Source: Cantharellus purpuraceus
Taxonomy: Eukaryota; Basidiomycota; Agaricomycetes; Cantharellales; Hydnaceae
NCBI GenBank assembly: GCA_025174535.1
Contig: JALBUN010000049.1
Location: 1 to 64,000, forward strand
Length of the DNA: 64,000 bases
Reading direction: 5' to 3'
The translations under genes and the position numbers were made by a program. Each line of letters opens with the position of its first letter. The first letter of the stretch is position 1. Below the pieces are notes generated by a model. That model was given only the letters and a program-made list of their open reading frames with translations. It did not search any database and was not told the DNA's origin. Below are positions 32,203-44,687 of the stretch, piece after piece.

Positions 32203-32672
32203 TTGATTCCTGACATTGAAGATGATGTCACTAGTGCTCATCATAAGGATTATGATAGGCTGTTCAAGGACAACTGGAACCTGTTCATACAGGTTCAAGA
32301 ACTTGAAGGATTTCTTGAACAGGAGAAATCCAAGGTAACTCATCTGAAGGATGGGTTAAAATTATTCAAGGAGGCTGCTGCTAAAGTGCCTCCTACATTC
32401 AAGACCAAGCTCACAACAGTGCTCTTGGCCCCAGTAGCACTGTCATCATGCACTATGGCAGGCAAACCGTTGCCTGCCATTAAATCATCTCAACCTGTGG
32501 CATCATCATCATGGGAAATGATCAACCTTACTAAAGAGGACAATCACCTGAGCGAACCACCTCAGATTGACCCTTGAGAACTTGAGGGTCAAGAATGGGA
32601 CAATACAGACCTGATATGGGAGGATTACAACCATGATTGTGGTCTCCTCCTGGCTAGCATCCCCAAGGGTGC
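32203..32672 (+). pseudogene. gypsy-A accessory ORF fragment, middle part
   Basis: Frame 32197-32577 gives the coiled-coil part (NLFIQVQELEGFLEQEKSKV) and EAAAKVPPTFKTKLTTVLLA, homologous to 13265-12879 but diverged. Hairpin stems match the other copies with paired base changes (32275-32298 and 32308-32331). Ends at an LTR-2. Confidence 0.85.
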
Positions 32673-34105
32673 TGTTTTGGAACCCGCAAAATTATGGTGT
32701 TAGGGCAAACTCTAAATCACCACAATTCCGTGAATGAACAGCTGAGAAGAATATCAAACCCTGCTGCAGCACAACTCCAGAAACAATTTAACATTTGTAC
32801 TTTGGTTACAATCCTTTGTATTGGTCAATGCAGACTATATGCAGAAAGGTAATACATTTCTTAGCAGCAAGAAATGAATAAGACTTCCAGAGTCTAGAGT
32901 TCACGGACGCTTAGGGGTCCAGATATTCCAAAAAGAGGGGAATGCACTTAGAGGCTAAAGGAAGTAGGTGGATGAATCCAACCGTCCAACCAGTGGCACT
33001 CAGAAGCGGGTAACAGCGATGTGTGAAGTAGTCTAGCAACTGCTTCACACGAGTTCAAGATTCTAATGCTCTGCAAAGGCAGTACACACTAGTAACTTAA
33101 ACAAGAGCACTAATGGCAGGACTATCGACAGACAATCTCACCCTGTAGATTTGTAGTCACGTGAGGCAGATACTACACTCACACCCAAAGCAGGAATATC
33201 ACTACTTCGAGTGCAATCAAGTACAGTTACACAACTGTAAAAGATCCTTGAACTGGTAATCAACAGTTACTGAGATAGAGGATGACACTGTATGTCACTC
33301 TAGTCACACTGGTGTGCAGAAGATGGGTAGAATATGATGGATATGTTTCTATTTCAGAGGCAGAATGGCCTCCTTATATATTGTATTTACAGGGGCTGAC
33401 TAATGCTTCTGGAATATTCTACCTATTAATAGATGGAAGCTACTGGAAGGTTGTGGAAGGTGGAAGAAAGGGGTAGAATATTCCAAGCCAATCACAGGTT
33501 CTGATCACTGCATTAACACTGATCAGGAGCTGAATAATGGTTCTGGAAAGTTCTATCTAATAATAGAAGGAAACAGCTAGAATGTTATGGAAAGGGGTAG
33601 AATATTCCAAGGCAATCACCTGATTTGATCATCCATCAGCTGATCTGATCCCTGAACTAGGCACTGATCAGGCAAAAAGAAGGGTGTCCACCCTGTTTTC
33701 TGCACTGGTTTGGACAGCCATGGATAGCCACATCTCAGGTGATGATCTCCATGGAAAATGGTGCCCTGAGAGGCTGTGGTTGTCAAGTTAGAGAATATTT
33801 ATTGATCAGAGACATCTGAGCTTGAATTCAGGCCAAATGCCTGGTCCAAAGGTGGAGAGCCGGCTGTGTGAAGGTTTGTGGGTGCCTATGGGTCCACAAC
33901 TGTAGCACAGCAGAAATAAATGATTCTGGGCCGAGTTCTGCATGGAATATTCCCAGAAAAATATGGAAAAATAGAGAATATTTGAATAAGTCCATTCCAG
34001 GTACAAGCACCAACTATATGCTGATATTTAGGAATGGAAAAGCAATGTATAGCACATTGGTGCTGCATAAATAGGATTTGATAGGGAAAAGGTGGTCCCC
34101 ATACA
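32673..34105 (-). mobile_element. LTR-2 copy 3 (minus, diverged)
   Basis: 1433 bp from TGTTTTGGAACCCGC to CCCCATACA. The first ~600 bp match LTR-2 closely, the middle (33290-34000) is diverged and lacks the clear TGACTC array of copies 1, 2 and 4. Flanks ggtgc and tcagt do not match, so it is not a simple insertion. Confidence 0.8.
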
Positions 34106-35425
34106 TCAGTAGGAAGACTGGCAGATGACAATATGAGTATTATTTTTGAAAGGAACAAATGCACTATCCGAAACAAATCAGGAAAAATTGTCGCTGAAGC
34201 CATGCATAAACAACACAGCCTATATACTCTTGTGGCGACTCATCAATACTCAGAATATCTATTCCTGGCTTGTGCTGTTCCAACACTTAGCACATGGCAT
34301 AAACGGCTTGGTCATATCAGCTATCAATTGATAATCAACATGTCAAAACAAAAGATGGTTAAAGGTATGCCTGTAGACCTCTCGAACTCCCCTCCTGTAT
34401 GTGAACACTGTATCTTCGGAAAGCAGGCTAAAACACCAGTTCCACACATACGGGAGGGGGAGAGGGCAAAGGTGCCTTTGGATATAGTCTACTCGGACTT
34501 GACAGGCCCAGAGGATGTCCCTTCTGCCAGGGGAGCTGTCTATCTAATGAATATTATAGATGATTATTCTAGTTATCCATGGGGGTTTGCTCTCAAAAAG
34601 AAATCAGAAGCTTCTCACATCTTTCAAGAATGGAAATCCCAAGTTGAGCGAGAGACTGGTTGAAAACTAGGCATCATCCATACCAATGGAGGGGAAGAAT
34701 ATTCTTCCACTAACTATGAAAATTTTTTACGAAAGGAAGGTATAACACATCAGACTACAGCTCCATATACATCTGCACAGAATGGAAAATTGGAACATTT
34801 GCACTGCACAATTATGGGTTGAGCATGAGCAATGCAATTAGATGCAAGACTACCTCCAAATCTTTGGGCTGAATATGCACTGGTGGCTTTTTATTTGGTG
34901 CAACGGACACCAACCCGGGCACTCCGTGGGATGACACCTTATGAAGCCCTCTATGGAAAAAACCCCGAATCTCACACCTACATGAATATGGTTGCAGGGC
35001 ATTTGTCCTGATCCAGAACAAAGTCAACCTGAAGATTTACAAACGGTCAGAGGAATGTGTATTAGTGGGATATTCACCAAATTCCAAAGCCTACCAATGT
35101 TGGAATCAACAAACTATGCGCATAGTCTTGTCGTATAACATTGCCTTCATCGAATCACAAGACTCTATCCCTCACCTCCAAGCCACAGCACTGGGTTCTG
35201 ATGAAAATGCTGATGAGAACATGGATAACACAGAAGATGAGCTGGGAGAAGAGGATCAATTACTAGATGACAGAGATGGAACAGGAGAAATACAACCTCA
35301 GGATCATAGGATTGAGGGGGAGACCCCTCCCACTCTAATTCCTGATTCAACACAGCCCTGATGCTCAAGCCGAGAATCATGAGCATCAGCAGCTGGCACA
35401 GCTATGCAGGGCCTCACATATAACA
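34106..35425 (+). pseudogene. copia-2: integrase and linker fragment
   Basis: Frame 34133-34663 gives LSTWHKRLGHISYQLIINMS, CEHCIFGKQAKTPVPHI, LDIVYSDLTGPEDVPSARGA and IIDDYSSYPWGFALKKKSEA, then a TGA stop. After it come GIIHTNGGEEY, TAPYTSAQNGKLEHLHCTIM and NLWAEYALVAFYLVQRTPTR in frame. Frame 35065-35361 gives the integrase C-terminal SPNSKAYQCW block and an acidic linker. Gag, protease and RT are absent; the fragment abuts LTR-2 on the left and gypsy-C on the right. Confidence 0.85.
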
Positions 35426-35429
35426 GTAG

Positions 35430-35805
35430 ATTGGATCGGGTGAGAGAAGAAGTATGGGCCAGCACTAATTGTGTACTCGACCGTGCTTTTGTGGAAAGAA
35501 CATTTGTTGGCTCAAGCATACAACTTGTGTTTCCGGAGTCGGAGGAGGACTTCATGGACATGGTTGCTGTGTTCTTTGGAGGTGTCGGAGTATATCAGGA
35601 TATCATCCAAGTACATGAGGATGCATATATCCAGGAGGTTGGAGAAGATGTTGTTCATAAGATGCTGGAATGTTGCTGGAGCATTGGTAAGTCTGAAGAA
35701 TTGTATGGCTTGTGAGTGGGTAGGGTATCAGCACAGGTTTTGCTAAAAACGTCCATGAATTCATGATATTCTGTCAGAACATTCCTCATGTCAACCAGAG
35801 GGTCC
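35430..35805 (-). pseudogene. gypsy-C RT fragment
   Basis: The minus strand reads [20 protein letters not shown], then [13 protein letters not shown] with an intact YLDD (35602-35613), [15 protein letters not shown], a stop, and ANKCSFHKSTVEY. It is separated from the protease and gag by solo LTR-2 and is cut at the low side by copia-2. Confidence 0.85.
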
Positions 35806-37260
35806 TGTATGGGAACTGGTTTTCCCTTAAAAAGATCTTGTTTAAAGTCCCAAAACTGTACAATTCCGCTTGATGGCCTTAAAATATCAGCATATATCTG
35901 CTGCTTTCTCTTGATTCAGGGCCATTCAAATATTCTCTATTTTTTCATATTTTTTTTGGGAATTTTCCATGCAGAAATGAGTCTACAAACTTATTGTTCT
36001 GCTGGGCAAAGTTTTGGGACCCACATGGACCCACAAACCTTCGCAGATGTCAGCAGCCTCAAAGTCAGCCGGAGTCACCCGGACAACTGACTCATTTTCA
36101 ATCACATGACTCATTTCAATCTCCGACTCAATCTGGTCACCACTGCCAGTAAATCCTCAATATCTTCACAACCACTGCACCTCCTGACTCCATTTTCAGT
36201 GGAGAGTTCAATAGAAGCCATGCCTACCCATAGCTGTGCTAATCAGCCTGGGAAACGAAGTATTGACCGAGTTATTTGAGTAATGGTGACTCATGCAATG
36301 ACTCCTGCCATGACTCATGCTATGACTCCTTCCATGACTCATACCATGACTCCTGTGATTACTCATACTATGACTCCTGCTCTGAGTCACACTATGACTC
36401 CATCCATGACTCATGCCCTGAGTCAGAGCAAATCCAAGCAGCTCATTGGCTAGGAAACTTCCACCCCCTTCTTACATATTCCACTAGCTTCCAGTAGTTT
36501 CCATCTATTAATAGGTAGAAGTTTCCAGTAGTATTAGTCAGCTCCTGTAAATACAATATAAAAGGAGCCCATTCTGCCTCTGAAATAAATAACCATTTCT
36601 ACCCCATCATTTGCACATCAGTGTGACTAGAGTGACATACAGTGTCATCCTCTATATCTCAGTAACTGTTGATTGTCCAGTTCAAGGGTCGCTTACAGTT
36701 GTGTAACTGTATTTGATTGCACTCTAAGTAGTGATTGTCCTGCTTTGGGCGTGAGTGTAGTATCTACCTCGTGTGACTACAAATCTACAGGGTGAGATTG
36801 TCTGTCGATAGTCCTGCCATTAGTGCTCTTGTTTAAGTTACTAGTGTGTACTGCCTTTGCAGAGCATTAGAATCTTGAACTCGTGTGAAGCAGTTGCTAG
36901 ACTACTTCACACATCGCTGTTACCCGCTTCAGAGTGCCACTGGTTGGACGGTCGGATTCATCCACCTACTTCCTCTAGCCTCTAAGTGCATTCCCCTCTT
37001 TTTGGAATATCTGGACCCCTAAGCGTCCGTGAACTCTAGACTCTGGAAGTCTTATTCATTCCCTACTGCTAAGAAACGTATTACCTTCCTGCGTATCATC
37101 TGCATTGACCATTACAACGGATTGTAACCAAAGTACAAACGTTAAATTGTTTCTGGAGTTGTGCTGCAGTAGGATTTGATATTCTTCTCAGCTGTTCATT
37201 CACGGAATTGTGGTGATTTAGAGTTTGCCCTAACACCATAATTTTGCGGGTTCCAAAACA
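35806..37260 (+). mobile_element. LTR-2 copy 4 (solo LTR)
   Basis: 1455 bp from TGTATGGGAACTGG to GGTTCCAAAACA with exact TSD GGTCC (35801-35805 and 37261-37265). TATAAAAG is at 36557-36564 and the TGACTC array at about 36286-36430. It interrupts gypsy-C between protease and RT. Confidence 0.95.
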
Positions 37261-37924
37261 GGTCCTTGGAGTTCCTTGGAACTGTGGAGGAAATGAATAA
37301 CTTGAATGTTTGCGCGTTGGCTTGGAAGGAGTCATGGGCGAAGGTTGCCACATTGACAAAAGCAATTTTTGGAGCAACAAGTGGAGATGGAGTTACAGAG
37401 TTGAGTGGAGCTGATGCTACCAACTCAGATGGTGCCAAGGATTTAGTCTCTATCAAAGTTTGGAATGAGATACTGCCCAATACCCAGTCAATCAATGGAT
37501 TGTAGTGGGTGTGCCAGTTGTGTCCCAGAACTGCCAAGCAACTAACATCCAATGGAGTTACATAAAAAGTAACAGAGTGGGTTTCTCCCGTAGGAAAACA
37601 GAGTGGCAAGTCGATTGTGGATTTGATAACAGAGTTAGAGGATCCATTGAAAAACTGTAACGGAATCGGAGTGATGTCTTCAGTCCAGAGATGATGTCCA
37701 GAGACAAACAATGAGTTGAGGAAACAATGAGTGGAACCAGAGTCCACTAGGGTTGGGATTGGAGTTAAAGGGACGAGATCAGAAGTGAGTCGGAGTGTCA
37801 AGGAGTTAGGGTCTGAAAGAGCGGATGTGTTGAGACATAGCTCCGCAAAGGCACCAGTGAGTTCAATGCAAGCCTTGTCTGGTGCCGGAGCCAGAGGGTT
37901 GCTGGTTATTTTTTTGGGCTCCAT
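37261..37924 (-). pseudogene. gypsy-C aspartic protease
   Basis: Frame 37924-37196 gives IPTLVDSGSTHCFLNSLFVS (DSG), PIPLQFFNGSSNSVIKSTID, HSVTFYVTPLDVSCLAVLGH and YNPLIDWVLGSISFQ. The same order is seen in gypsy-B copy 2 at 54890-55200. The frame is open for over 200 residues until the LTR-2 insertion. Confidence 0.85.
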
Positions 37925-39075
37925 AGCCTTGGCTTCAGAGCTCTTGTCAGACTTGTTGTCTGTTGTAGCAGCACAAGCCTTTGTAGCTGCTGAGGTGGTC
38001 TTCAGACAATCCTTGGCAATGTGACCTACTTGTCCACAAAAGAGACAGAGGTTCTGTTTGATACGACGCTGTCATTCCTGTGGAGTAAGTTTACCATCTT
38101 TACCTAGCTTGGTAGAGGGGCCAGGGGTCTGCTTCAGAGTTCCAGAGGTAGAGGCTGTAGGGGGGTTGGATCTAGGGTTACTGGATTTACTGGAGTTGGA
38201 CTACTTCTTGTTGTTGCTGCCCTGGGTGTTGGAGGAAGAAGTGGACTTGCCCTTGTTGTGAGACTTGTCCTGATTCTTGCCTGAGGAGGTCTCTCAAGCT
38301 ACCTTGGAGCATCGTTCCCAGTACCAAGCATCGATGGACTGTACTAAAGTCCTAAGTTTGGATAGGGTGACGGGTTTGAATACTCTGGCAACTTCATCCT
38401 TGATTTGGGATGGAAGGCCATTGTATAATTGGTGTCGGAGTGCAGCATTCCCCCATTGGACATGAGCAGCTAGTCAATTGAACTCAACTAGATACTTAGT
38501 GATCCTCTGGTTATCACGCATTCAGAGATTCTTGAGTTCAGCATCAGCTTTGGCCTCCAGGTCATGAGGTCTGAAATTGGTCTTTAATTTGGACACAAAC
38601 TTGGAGTAGTCGTCTAGCCAAGAGGCTTCAGAATCGGAGGTCAGGGTGGGTTCAAACCAATCAAGTGCAGTTCCCTTTAAATAAGATAGAGCATAAGTAA
38701 CTTTAGCACTACCATTGGAGAATGCATCAGGACAGTCATGGAAGTTGAGGGTGCATTATGTAAGGAAGGGCTGGAGTTTGTGGGAATCAGATCCATCAAA
38801 GGTATCTGGTTCTTGGACCTTGGTCCGAGCAGAGGACTTCTTCAGAGACAACATGGAGTTAGCCAACATACTGAGGGCTTCTGCAAGGTTAGGGATTGGA
38901 ATGGATGAGGGATTGGCTGGAGGAGTGCCTTCCTGGAGTTCAGCCTCAAGCTCCTGATTGGATACTGGAGCTTCTCCAGAGACTTCCTCAATGGTGGCAG
39001 GTGGTACTCCCACTCAGATGGAGGTTTGGGTGCTTCAGGGGGGCATGATGATCGAGGGTAGTAGTCCATATATAC
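37925..39075 (-). pseudogene. gypsy-C gag
   Basis: Minus frames 39069-38842 and 39013-38756 give the N-terminal region (ATIEEVSGEAPVSNQELEAE, MLSLKKSSARTKVQEPDTFD). The capsid is frame-broken between 38750 and 38350. A zinc knuckle CLFCGQVGHIAKDC lies at about 38010-38055. It starts right after LTR-4 with GTATATATGGAC, a start like that of gypsy-B (GTATATTC). Confidence 0.8.
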
Positions 39076-39696
39076 TGTTAAGGGGCTGGAATGCTCGGAA
39101 TTTCAAAAGGAGTAACCAGAGTTAGGCTGCTAGTAATAGAGAGGAGTGGGACTTTACTGTTCCAGTTCAACCGGAGACAGAGTGGGAGCAATACTATTGA
39201 GTCAGATTGAGTGGACTTGGCTTCAACTTGTGTGTTGCACCCCCTCAGATTGTTGGTCCAATATTTCAGAGTTCAGAGCATGGAGTTGGATCAGGGATCC
39301 AGAGTTCAACTTGTCAAGAAGGTACTTGTCAAGAAGCTAGCAACCAAGAAGTTGATGGGGCAAATCTTAGTCAATATACAAACTACTGTAATAGACAGAA
39401 GGTAGCCTGTATAAATATGTGGAGAATTGAATGCTAAAACTAAAACGAAAAACAATAAGATGGATATGGAGTACAACATGAAAAGGAGTTTGGAGTTTGG
39501 ACCCAAGTCTGAACTATACTAAGCAATATAAAAGAAGGGGTTTGTTGTACCCCATAAGAAGAAACTACTTATGGAGAACAATAAGAAAAGGAGTTCAGAG
39601 TTGATGAAGGTGGAGTTGATGGAGGTGAAGTAGGGAGATGGAGATGGAGTTGGAGATGGAGTCCGGAGATCGGATTTGGTGTTACAGGATGTAACA
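39076..39696 (-). mobile_element. LTR-4, 5' LTR of gypsy-C (minus)
   Basis: 621 bp; on the minus strand TGTTACATCC (39696) to CCCCTTAACA (39076). It is followed on the minus strand by the gypsy-C gag leader. The matching 3' LTR is missing because the element is truncated at about 35430. Confidence 0.9.
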
Positions 39697-40186
39697 TGGT
39701 ACCAAGATAACACCATATCAGGATTTCTCTGGCAAACAACCAGATGTGTCATGACTGGAACAAAATGTTGGGTCATGGTACCAGACCAACGCTGTGCTAA
39801 ACTTGATCCAAAAGCTGAGGAACATTATTTTATTGGGATCACTGAGAATGCCAAGGCCTGGAAGTTTTATAACAAATTTACAAGGCATGTGCAAATTTCA
39901 TGGAATATTACATTTGATGCAGGCAATACAAAGCTATTTCTGATACCCAATGAGAACAATGAACCAGAACTGCCACTCAAGGGAGAGATACAGTCACCTG
40001 AGCAGCAGCAGGACCATCCCCCAGACCCAGGCACACTGCAGACCTTGGCAGCAGCATCCACCTCAGACCAAGCACAGCCTGATTCCCCACATGTCTGGCA
40101 CAGTAGTCGCATCACAAACTGGCCAGATTACTGGCAGCTCAATGACTCTGCATCAAGGTCAATGGATCCCATGTATATCAGCCATG
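39697..40186 (+). pseudogene. copia-3: integrase C-terminus fragment
   Basis: Frame 39676-40197 gives GTKCWVMVPDQRCAKLDPKA, EEHYFIGITENAKAWKFYNK and HVQISWNITFDAG, the copia integrase C-terminal region, then a Gln/Pro/Ser linker and HSSRITNWPDYWQLND. It is bounded by LTR-4 and a truncated LTR-5. Confidence 0.85.
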
Positions 40187-40524
40187 TTATGCACTAGGTC
40201 CAATGGAAGGTCAAAGTTGAGGTTGGATTTGGGTCAGAGTCAGAGTCAGAGTGGTGATCAGAACGGACTTGGCTTCAGCTTATGTGCTGCACCCTCACTA
40301 ATACCAGCATCCAAGATTTCAGAGATGGAGTAGGACTTTAACCAGTTTTGGATCAGACTTAGGATCCAGATGTGATTTGATATTTGAATTGGGGAATGAA
40401 GTCCCCAGCAGCATGACTTAAATACATATTTGAAATCTAATAATAATTACTCCAGTGAGGAGTCCCTGAGGCCAATGGCCTTACATGAGTATGTCTAAGT
40501 CCAATGGGGATGGGGGTCCTGGTT
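40187..40524 (-). mobile_element. Truncated LTR-5 (minus)
   Basis: Begins TGTTATGCACTAGGTCC and matches about the first 340 bp of the LTR-5 at 2011 in the same orientation. It stops at 40524, where an LTR-1 start begins. Confidence 0.85.
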
Positions 40525-40575
40525 TGTAAGTACCCTAGGTACTTACTTATGGTAAAATATTATAGATATATACTG

Positions 40576-41818
40576 TAACTCATTTCAAGGATGAGTTAAA
40601 ATCACTTAGGGAGGCTGCAACAAAGGCACCTCCTATGTTCAAAACCAAGCTCACAACAATGTGCTTGGCCCCAGTAGCACCTTCACCACATGCTATGGCA
40701 GGCAAATCATTGCCTGCCACCATTCCCTCACTACCCATGACCTCATCATCACAGGAAATAATTGTCCTCACCAAGGAGAATGATCATCTGGGCAAACTGC
40801 CTCAGATTGACCCTCAAGGTTCAAAAGTCAAGATTGGGATGATACCAACCACAAATGTGGGGAAGTCCTTCCCCAACTGGGCACTGTGGTTTCTAACTGC
40901 AGCTGACCTCCCCAGAATGGTCACAGGCCACTTGCCTCAACCTCTGGGCAAGTCCATCCCTATTAGGGTGGACTGGTTTGATATTTGTGATACAGACTCT
41001 ACTGAGTTCATATCATTGCATAAAATGGCATTGGCCACTCCATTCACAGAATGAACAGTGCCAATGTGCAGAGTCATTAAAAGAATGACTCTGCTGGCTC
41101 ATGCTGACAATGTGAGTCTTATAGTCACTCTACCAACTATGCTGGTAGATACACTTGCCCTCATACAGGGGTGGCAAATAAACCCCCACAGGGTGCCTCC
41201 AGCCATCTGATGTGGATATCTGGATATGGCTCCAAAAAGCCACTCCTAAGAAAGGTTCTTCTGCATTCAAGAAGAACCTCTGGGCTTTGTTCCCAGACTA
41301 CTGGCCACTGGGAATCCTTAACCAGTGGCCATAGGTTCTCACCAATTATTGGTGACTCATTTCACACTTCCATCATGGGAGTGTATGATTGGGGAGATTG
41401 CCCCCCCAAAGAGCACACTGAATTGGAGCTTGCACTCTGGCTTGGGCAAATGGGAGGTATCACCCCCATTCATGCTGCCCTCCTAGAGGTGTTTGTAAGT
41501 GGCATTTCCTCTGAAGATGCATTCAACCAACCCACCAGGGTTGGTAAGCAGAAGCAAGAGACTATAGGAGCCTCTCATGCAGCCCAGCAAGCTGCTAAAT
41601 ACTCTCTAGTGGAGTGTTTGGGTCATGATAAACTAAATTGTGACCTTGATTGAGACACCACCTTAGTGATTGCCTCTTCCTCATCCATCCAATTGGATGA
41701 GGATGCTGCAATGATGTTGGGGATGACTGAGAACCATCCCCCTCCAGAGCCATATGATCAAGACAATCATATGGACATGGACTCATCCAAACAGCTCCAT
41801 AAGGAGCTGTACAACTAA
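40576..41818 (+). pseudogene. gypsy-A accessory ORF, third copy
   Basis: Frame 40635-41054 gives FKTKLTTMCLAPVAPSPHAM, PNWALWFLTAADLPRMVTGH and PIRVDWFDICDTDSTEFISL. Later frames give MGVYDWGDCPPKEHTELELA and GKQKQETIGASHAAQQAAKY, then an acidic tail. Stops separate the parts. It allows comparison with 11671-13521 and shows a longer YDWG-region than that copy, which seems to have a deletion there. Confidence 0.75.
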
Positions 41819-41853
41819 TTGGTGAATGAGGTCATGCCTCAAAAAGGGGAGGG

Positions 41854-42123
41854 TGTAAGTACTCTAGGTACTTACTTACTGTAGACTAATATAAATATAT
41901 ATGTATTAGTATATACAGCATTCCCTTAAGGAATGCTGTTCTCTTGGTAGTATATGTGCCCATGGGGTGCATATATATATCATTATTATATAATCAGTGG
42001 ACCCAAGTATACATGTGGGTCCACATGTAGAAAGACTAAAACACCACACTTTACAGCATGTAGCACAACCAATAAGACTTGGTTGAGTTCCATGTTTGTG
42101 TGAACTAAGTCACCAAACTTACA
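41854..42123 (+). mobile_element. LTR-1 (complete, 270 bp)
   Basis: Runs TGTAAGTACTC to CCAAACTTACA. It is itself made of hairpins: GTAAGTAC/GTACTTAC, CAGCATTCC/GGAATGCTG, GTGGACCC/GGGTCCAC, AACCA/TGGTT. It follows the polypurine tract. Confidence 0.8.
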
Positions 42124-42640
42124 GAGCTACTGGCATGAAATTTGGTTGGACCGGTTGTGGAGTCTGTATGTGAAGAGGAAAAATGGACTCTTCAAATATG
42201 ACCTCTGTGGAGATAATGTATTTGTGAGTTCTCAGGTTCCACAACTTGTATGCTTTTGTAGATCCTTTTGTATCCTGTGAAAACAAGGTGTTCCAATGTT
42301 GGATTGAACTTTGTCCTGGTTGTTGTGATGTGACAGTATGCTAGGCATCCAAATGTGTGGAAGTAAGAGATTTCTGGGGCCTGTCTGAATAGCAGTTCAT
42401 GTGGAGATAGATAGTTGTTGGTGCATGAAGGAGCATGATTTCTCACATGTGTAGCTGTAGATATAGCACTTTCCCAGAAACCATTTGACATCCCAGCTGT
42501 CTGTAGCAGTGCTCTGGCTGTGCCAGCGATGGTGCAGTTGGCTCTTTCTGCAACCCCATTTTGCTGTGGCAGGTGAGGTGCAGTAAGTTGATGTTCAATC
42601 CCTTTACTTTCCACGCCATGCTCCACTATTTCCTAGCTAC
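42124..42640 (-). pseudogene. copia-5: integrase fragment
   Basis: Frame 42626-42192 gives HQLTAPHLPQQNGVAERANC (catalytic Glu region), FWESAISTATHVRNHAPSC, LFRQAPEISYFHTFGCLAYC and FNPTLEHLVFTGYKRIYKSI. Cut on the low side by LTR-1 and on the high side by host-like sequence. Confidence 0.85.
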
Positions 42641-43922
42641 GTCTCCCATGTCCTGTCCGCTCTGCTCGGTACCGCTTCTCATATGAAGTTTGGTGTGGGA
42701 ACTGTAGAGAAACATCTTTGATTGTGTCTGCTCCTGTCTCATCTATGCTTACCTTTCAAGTCTAAAACTCCTAAACTTAGTCAAATCAGAGTCGTTGAAC
42801 ATTACAACTTTCGCTTCAGCTTGGTCCTCTTGGAATGCTGGTCTTAGCCATGATTTGTGTCGAGCGAATCTGATGATGGGACTGGTGTGGAAGGGGAATG
42901 AGGGGGAGCCCAGGAGGAGAAGATGCACTCTTGGGCTCTATCAACCACAAAAACAGGTTCAACGACCGCGCCCGTTGCAGTGAACATTCTAGGTACTGTC
43001 TTGCATTTGACGTCTTTGCACACTGGCTTTTGGTTGCCTAGTTCGCCGATTAGGGGGGACAGCTTTCTTCAGCTCCTGCTGCTGGAACCAGTGTCTCCTT
43101 GTTGTTTCCAGGAGTGGGGACATCTCACATAGTCTCAGTACTAGATCCTTATCCGCTCTAGTCTTGACCTCTCACTCGAGCTGCAGGATGAACAACACAA
43201 ACCCACAAACCCACAATACCACCACCTCCCATGTGATCAAGTCAGCGCATTCATGTCTCCTTACAATTGAACTACTGCTTCAACCGATCATTCTATCCAT
43301 GTCAACTCTCCCACCACTCGCAACAGGTTGTGTCCCAAGGGTAAAGTGACCAAGCATTCCTGATTGTCAATTACAGCAGTTCCAATTTACATTGCGTCTG
43401 GACTCTCCTCTGACTGGGCGAAGAAGAGTTGTTACAGTGAATGTCACTATGGTGACCCTGTGGAGGTGAGTTAGGATATGTCTCGGTTTTCGCGCTCACG
43501 ATTCACCTCATGTATACAGACAAAATATTATCCGCAGCTGACAGGACAGAGACTGTGGAGTGATCATGGCGATGGTGGTGGTGGCTGTTTTGGAGGTGAA
43601 GCAGTAGTATCTTTGGTGGCGATGGTGGTGGCTTCTTCGGCAACTGAGGAGCGGCTGGTGGAGGCATGACTGGAGGTGATGTGGAGGGTGGTTCATGTTG
43701 TGAGATTAAGTCGATGAGTAGAGATGTATCAGATGAAATGTTGGATTGTCATTTAGATCACTGAGTCGATAATAATTGAAAACAGTTGAAACGGTCTGAT
43801 TAGACGAGCGTAGTAATCCAGTATCCTACTGGATTCACAGATAAGCGAGAGAGTGAGTCGGTAGGGAATGTACAATTTTGATTTACTAGGGAATTGCATA
43901 TTGGTAGTATGCGTATTTACAC
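42641..43922. other. Host-like intergenic stretch
   Basis: CpG-normal sequence with short frames only. I see a GGTGG-rich run at 43565-43690 and no recognisable protein family, tRNA or repeat. Confidence 0.5.
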
Positions 43923-44687
43923 TGTTGTTCCAGCTGCTGGACGTCTAGCTGCTGGACTTCTGGGGAGCAAGGAGAGGAGAGGGGGATTAGAGGGGACAGG
44001 GGAGGAATAGGAGCATATAGGAGGCTCAGGAGGTTTGGAGGGGCAAAGGGGGCAAAGGAGGACGGTTATAGGAATGGAAGAGGGAACAGGAGAAGCCCCT
44101 GTGAGTTCCAGAACTTCCTGGACATTATTTCGCTTTTATTTTCATCATTTCATCATCATGGACATATCCCCCCATCATCATCTCATCATCCATCCCATCA
44201 TTGACTCAGGACATTCACGAATGACTTCATTCATTCATAGGACTTAGTATCATATATAAATCACATCTGTAATGCACTTGAAAAGATAGAGCAATTATCT
44301 CTCACATATTCTGTCTGTGTGTCTGAATCTATTCGTATCTGGAATAACTCCAGAATGAACGCTTATTTCTATTATCTTTTGCATATTCTATTAGAATATT
44401 GCATATCCCACTCGAATATCGAATTACAAAGCCATACGATTACTGGCTACTTTTTTATTAAGCATTTACTCTCGTTCGAGTCATCTGCTCCTGATCTCTG
44501 CTCAAATTGTCAATATCTAGACGAAGACTACACCAAATACCATCAAACTTCATACGAGGATACTCCCAAGATATATCTCCAATTCTACTGCGCATACATT
44601 GTGTTCCCACCACTGCTCCATTTTCTATTCGACTTCTGCTCGTCACTACACCCCAACAAGGCAATTATTCACATTATTCAAATAACA
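43923..44687 (+). mobile_element. LTR-7 (solo LTR)
   Basis: 765 bp from TGTTGTTCCAGCTGC to TTCAAATAACA with exact TSD TACAC (43918-43922 and 44688-44692). A CATATATAAATC box at about 44250 fits plus orientation. A partial inverted relative lies at 57414-57775. Confidence 0.9.

Larger units (their letters stand above)
40525..42123 (+). mobile_element. gypsy-A deletion derivative (LTR start, accessory ORF, LTR-1)
   Basis: The first ~50 bp of LTR-1 (TGTAAGTACCCTAGGTACTT at 40525) are joined to the middle of the accessory ORF. The ORF, polypurine tract (41841-41853) and a full 270-bp LTR-1 follow. Gag and pol are absent. Flanks (tggtt / gagct) show no TSD. Confidence 0.75.

Noticed and set aside
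42641..43922. A host gene near the GGTGG-rich run
   Set aside because: Only short frames, no consistent splice sites and no family resemblance.
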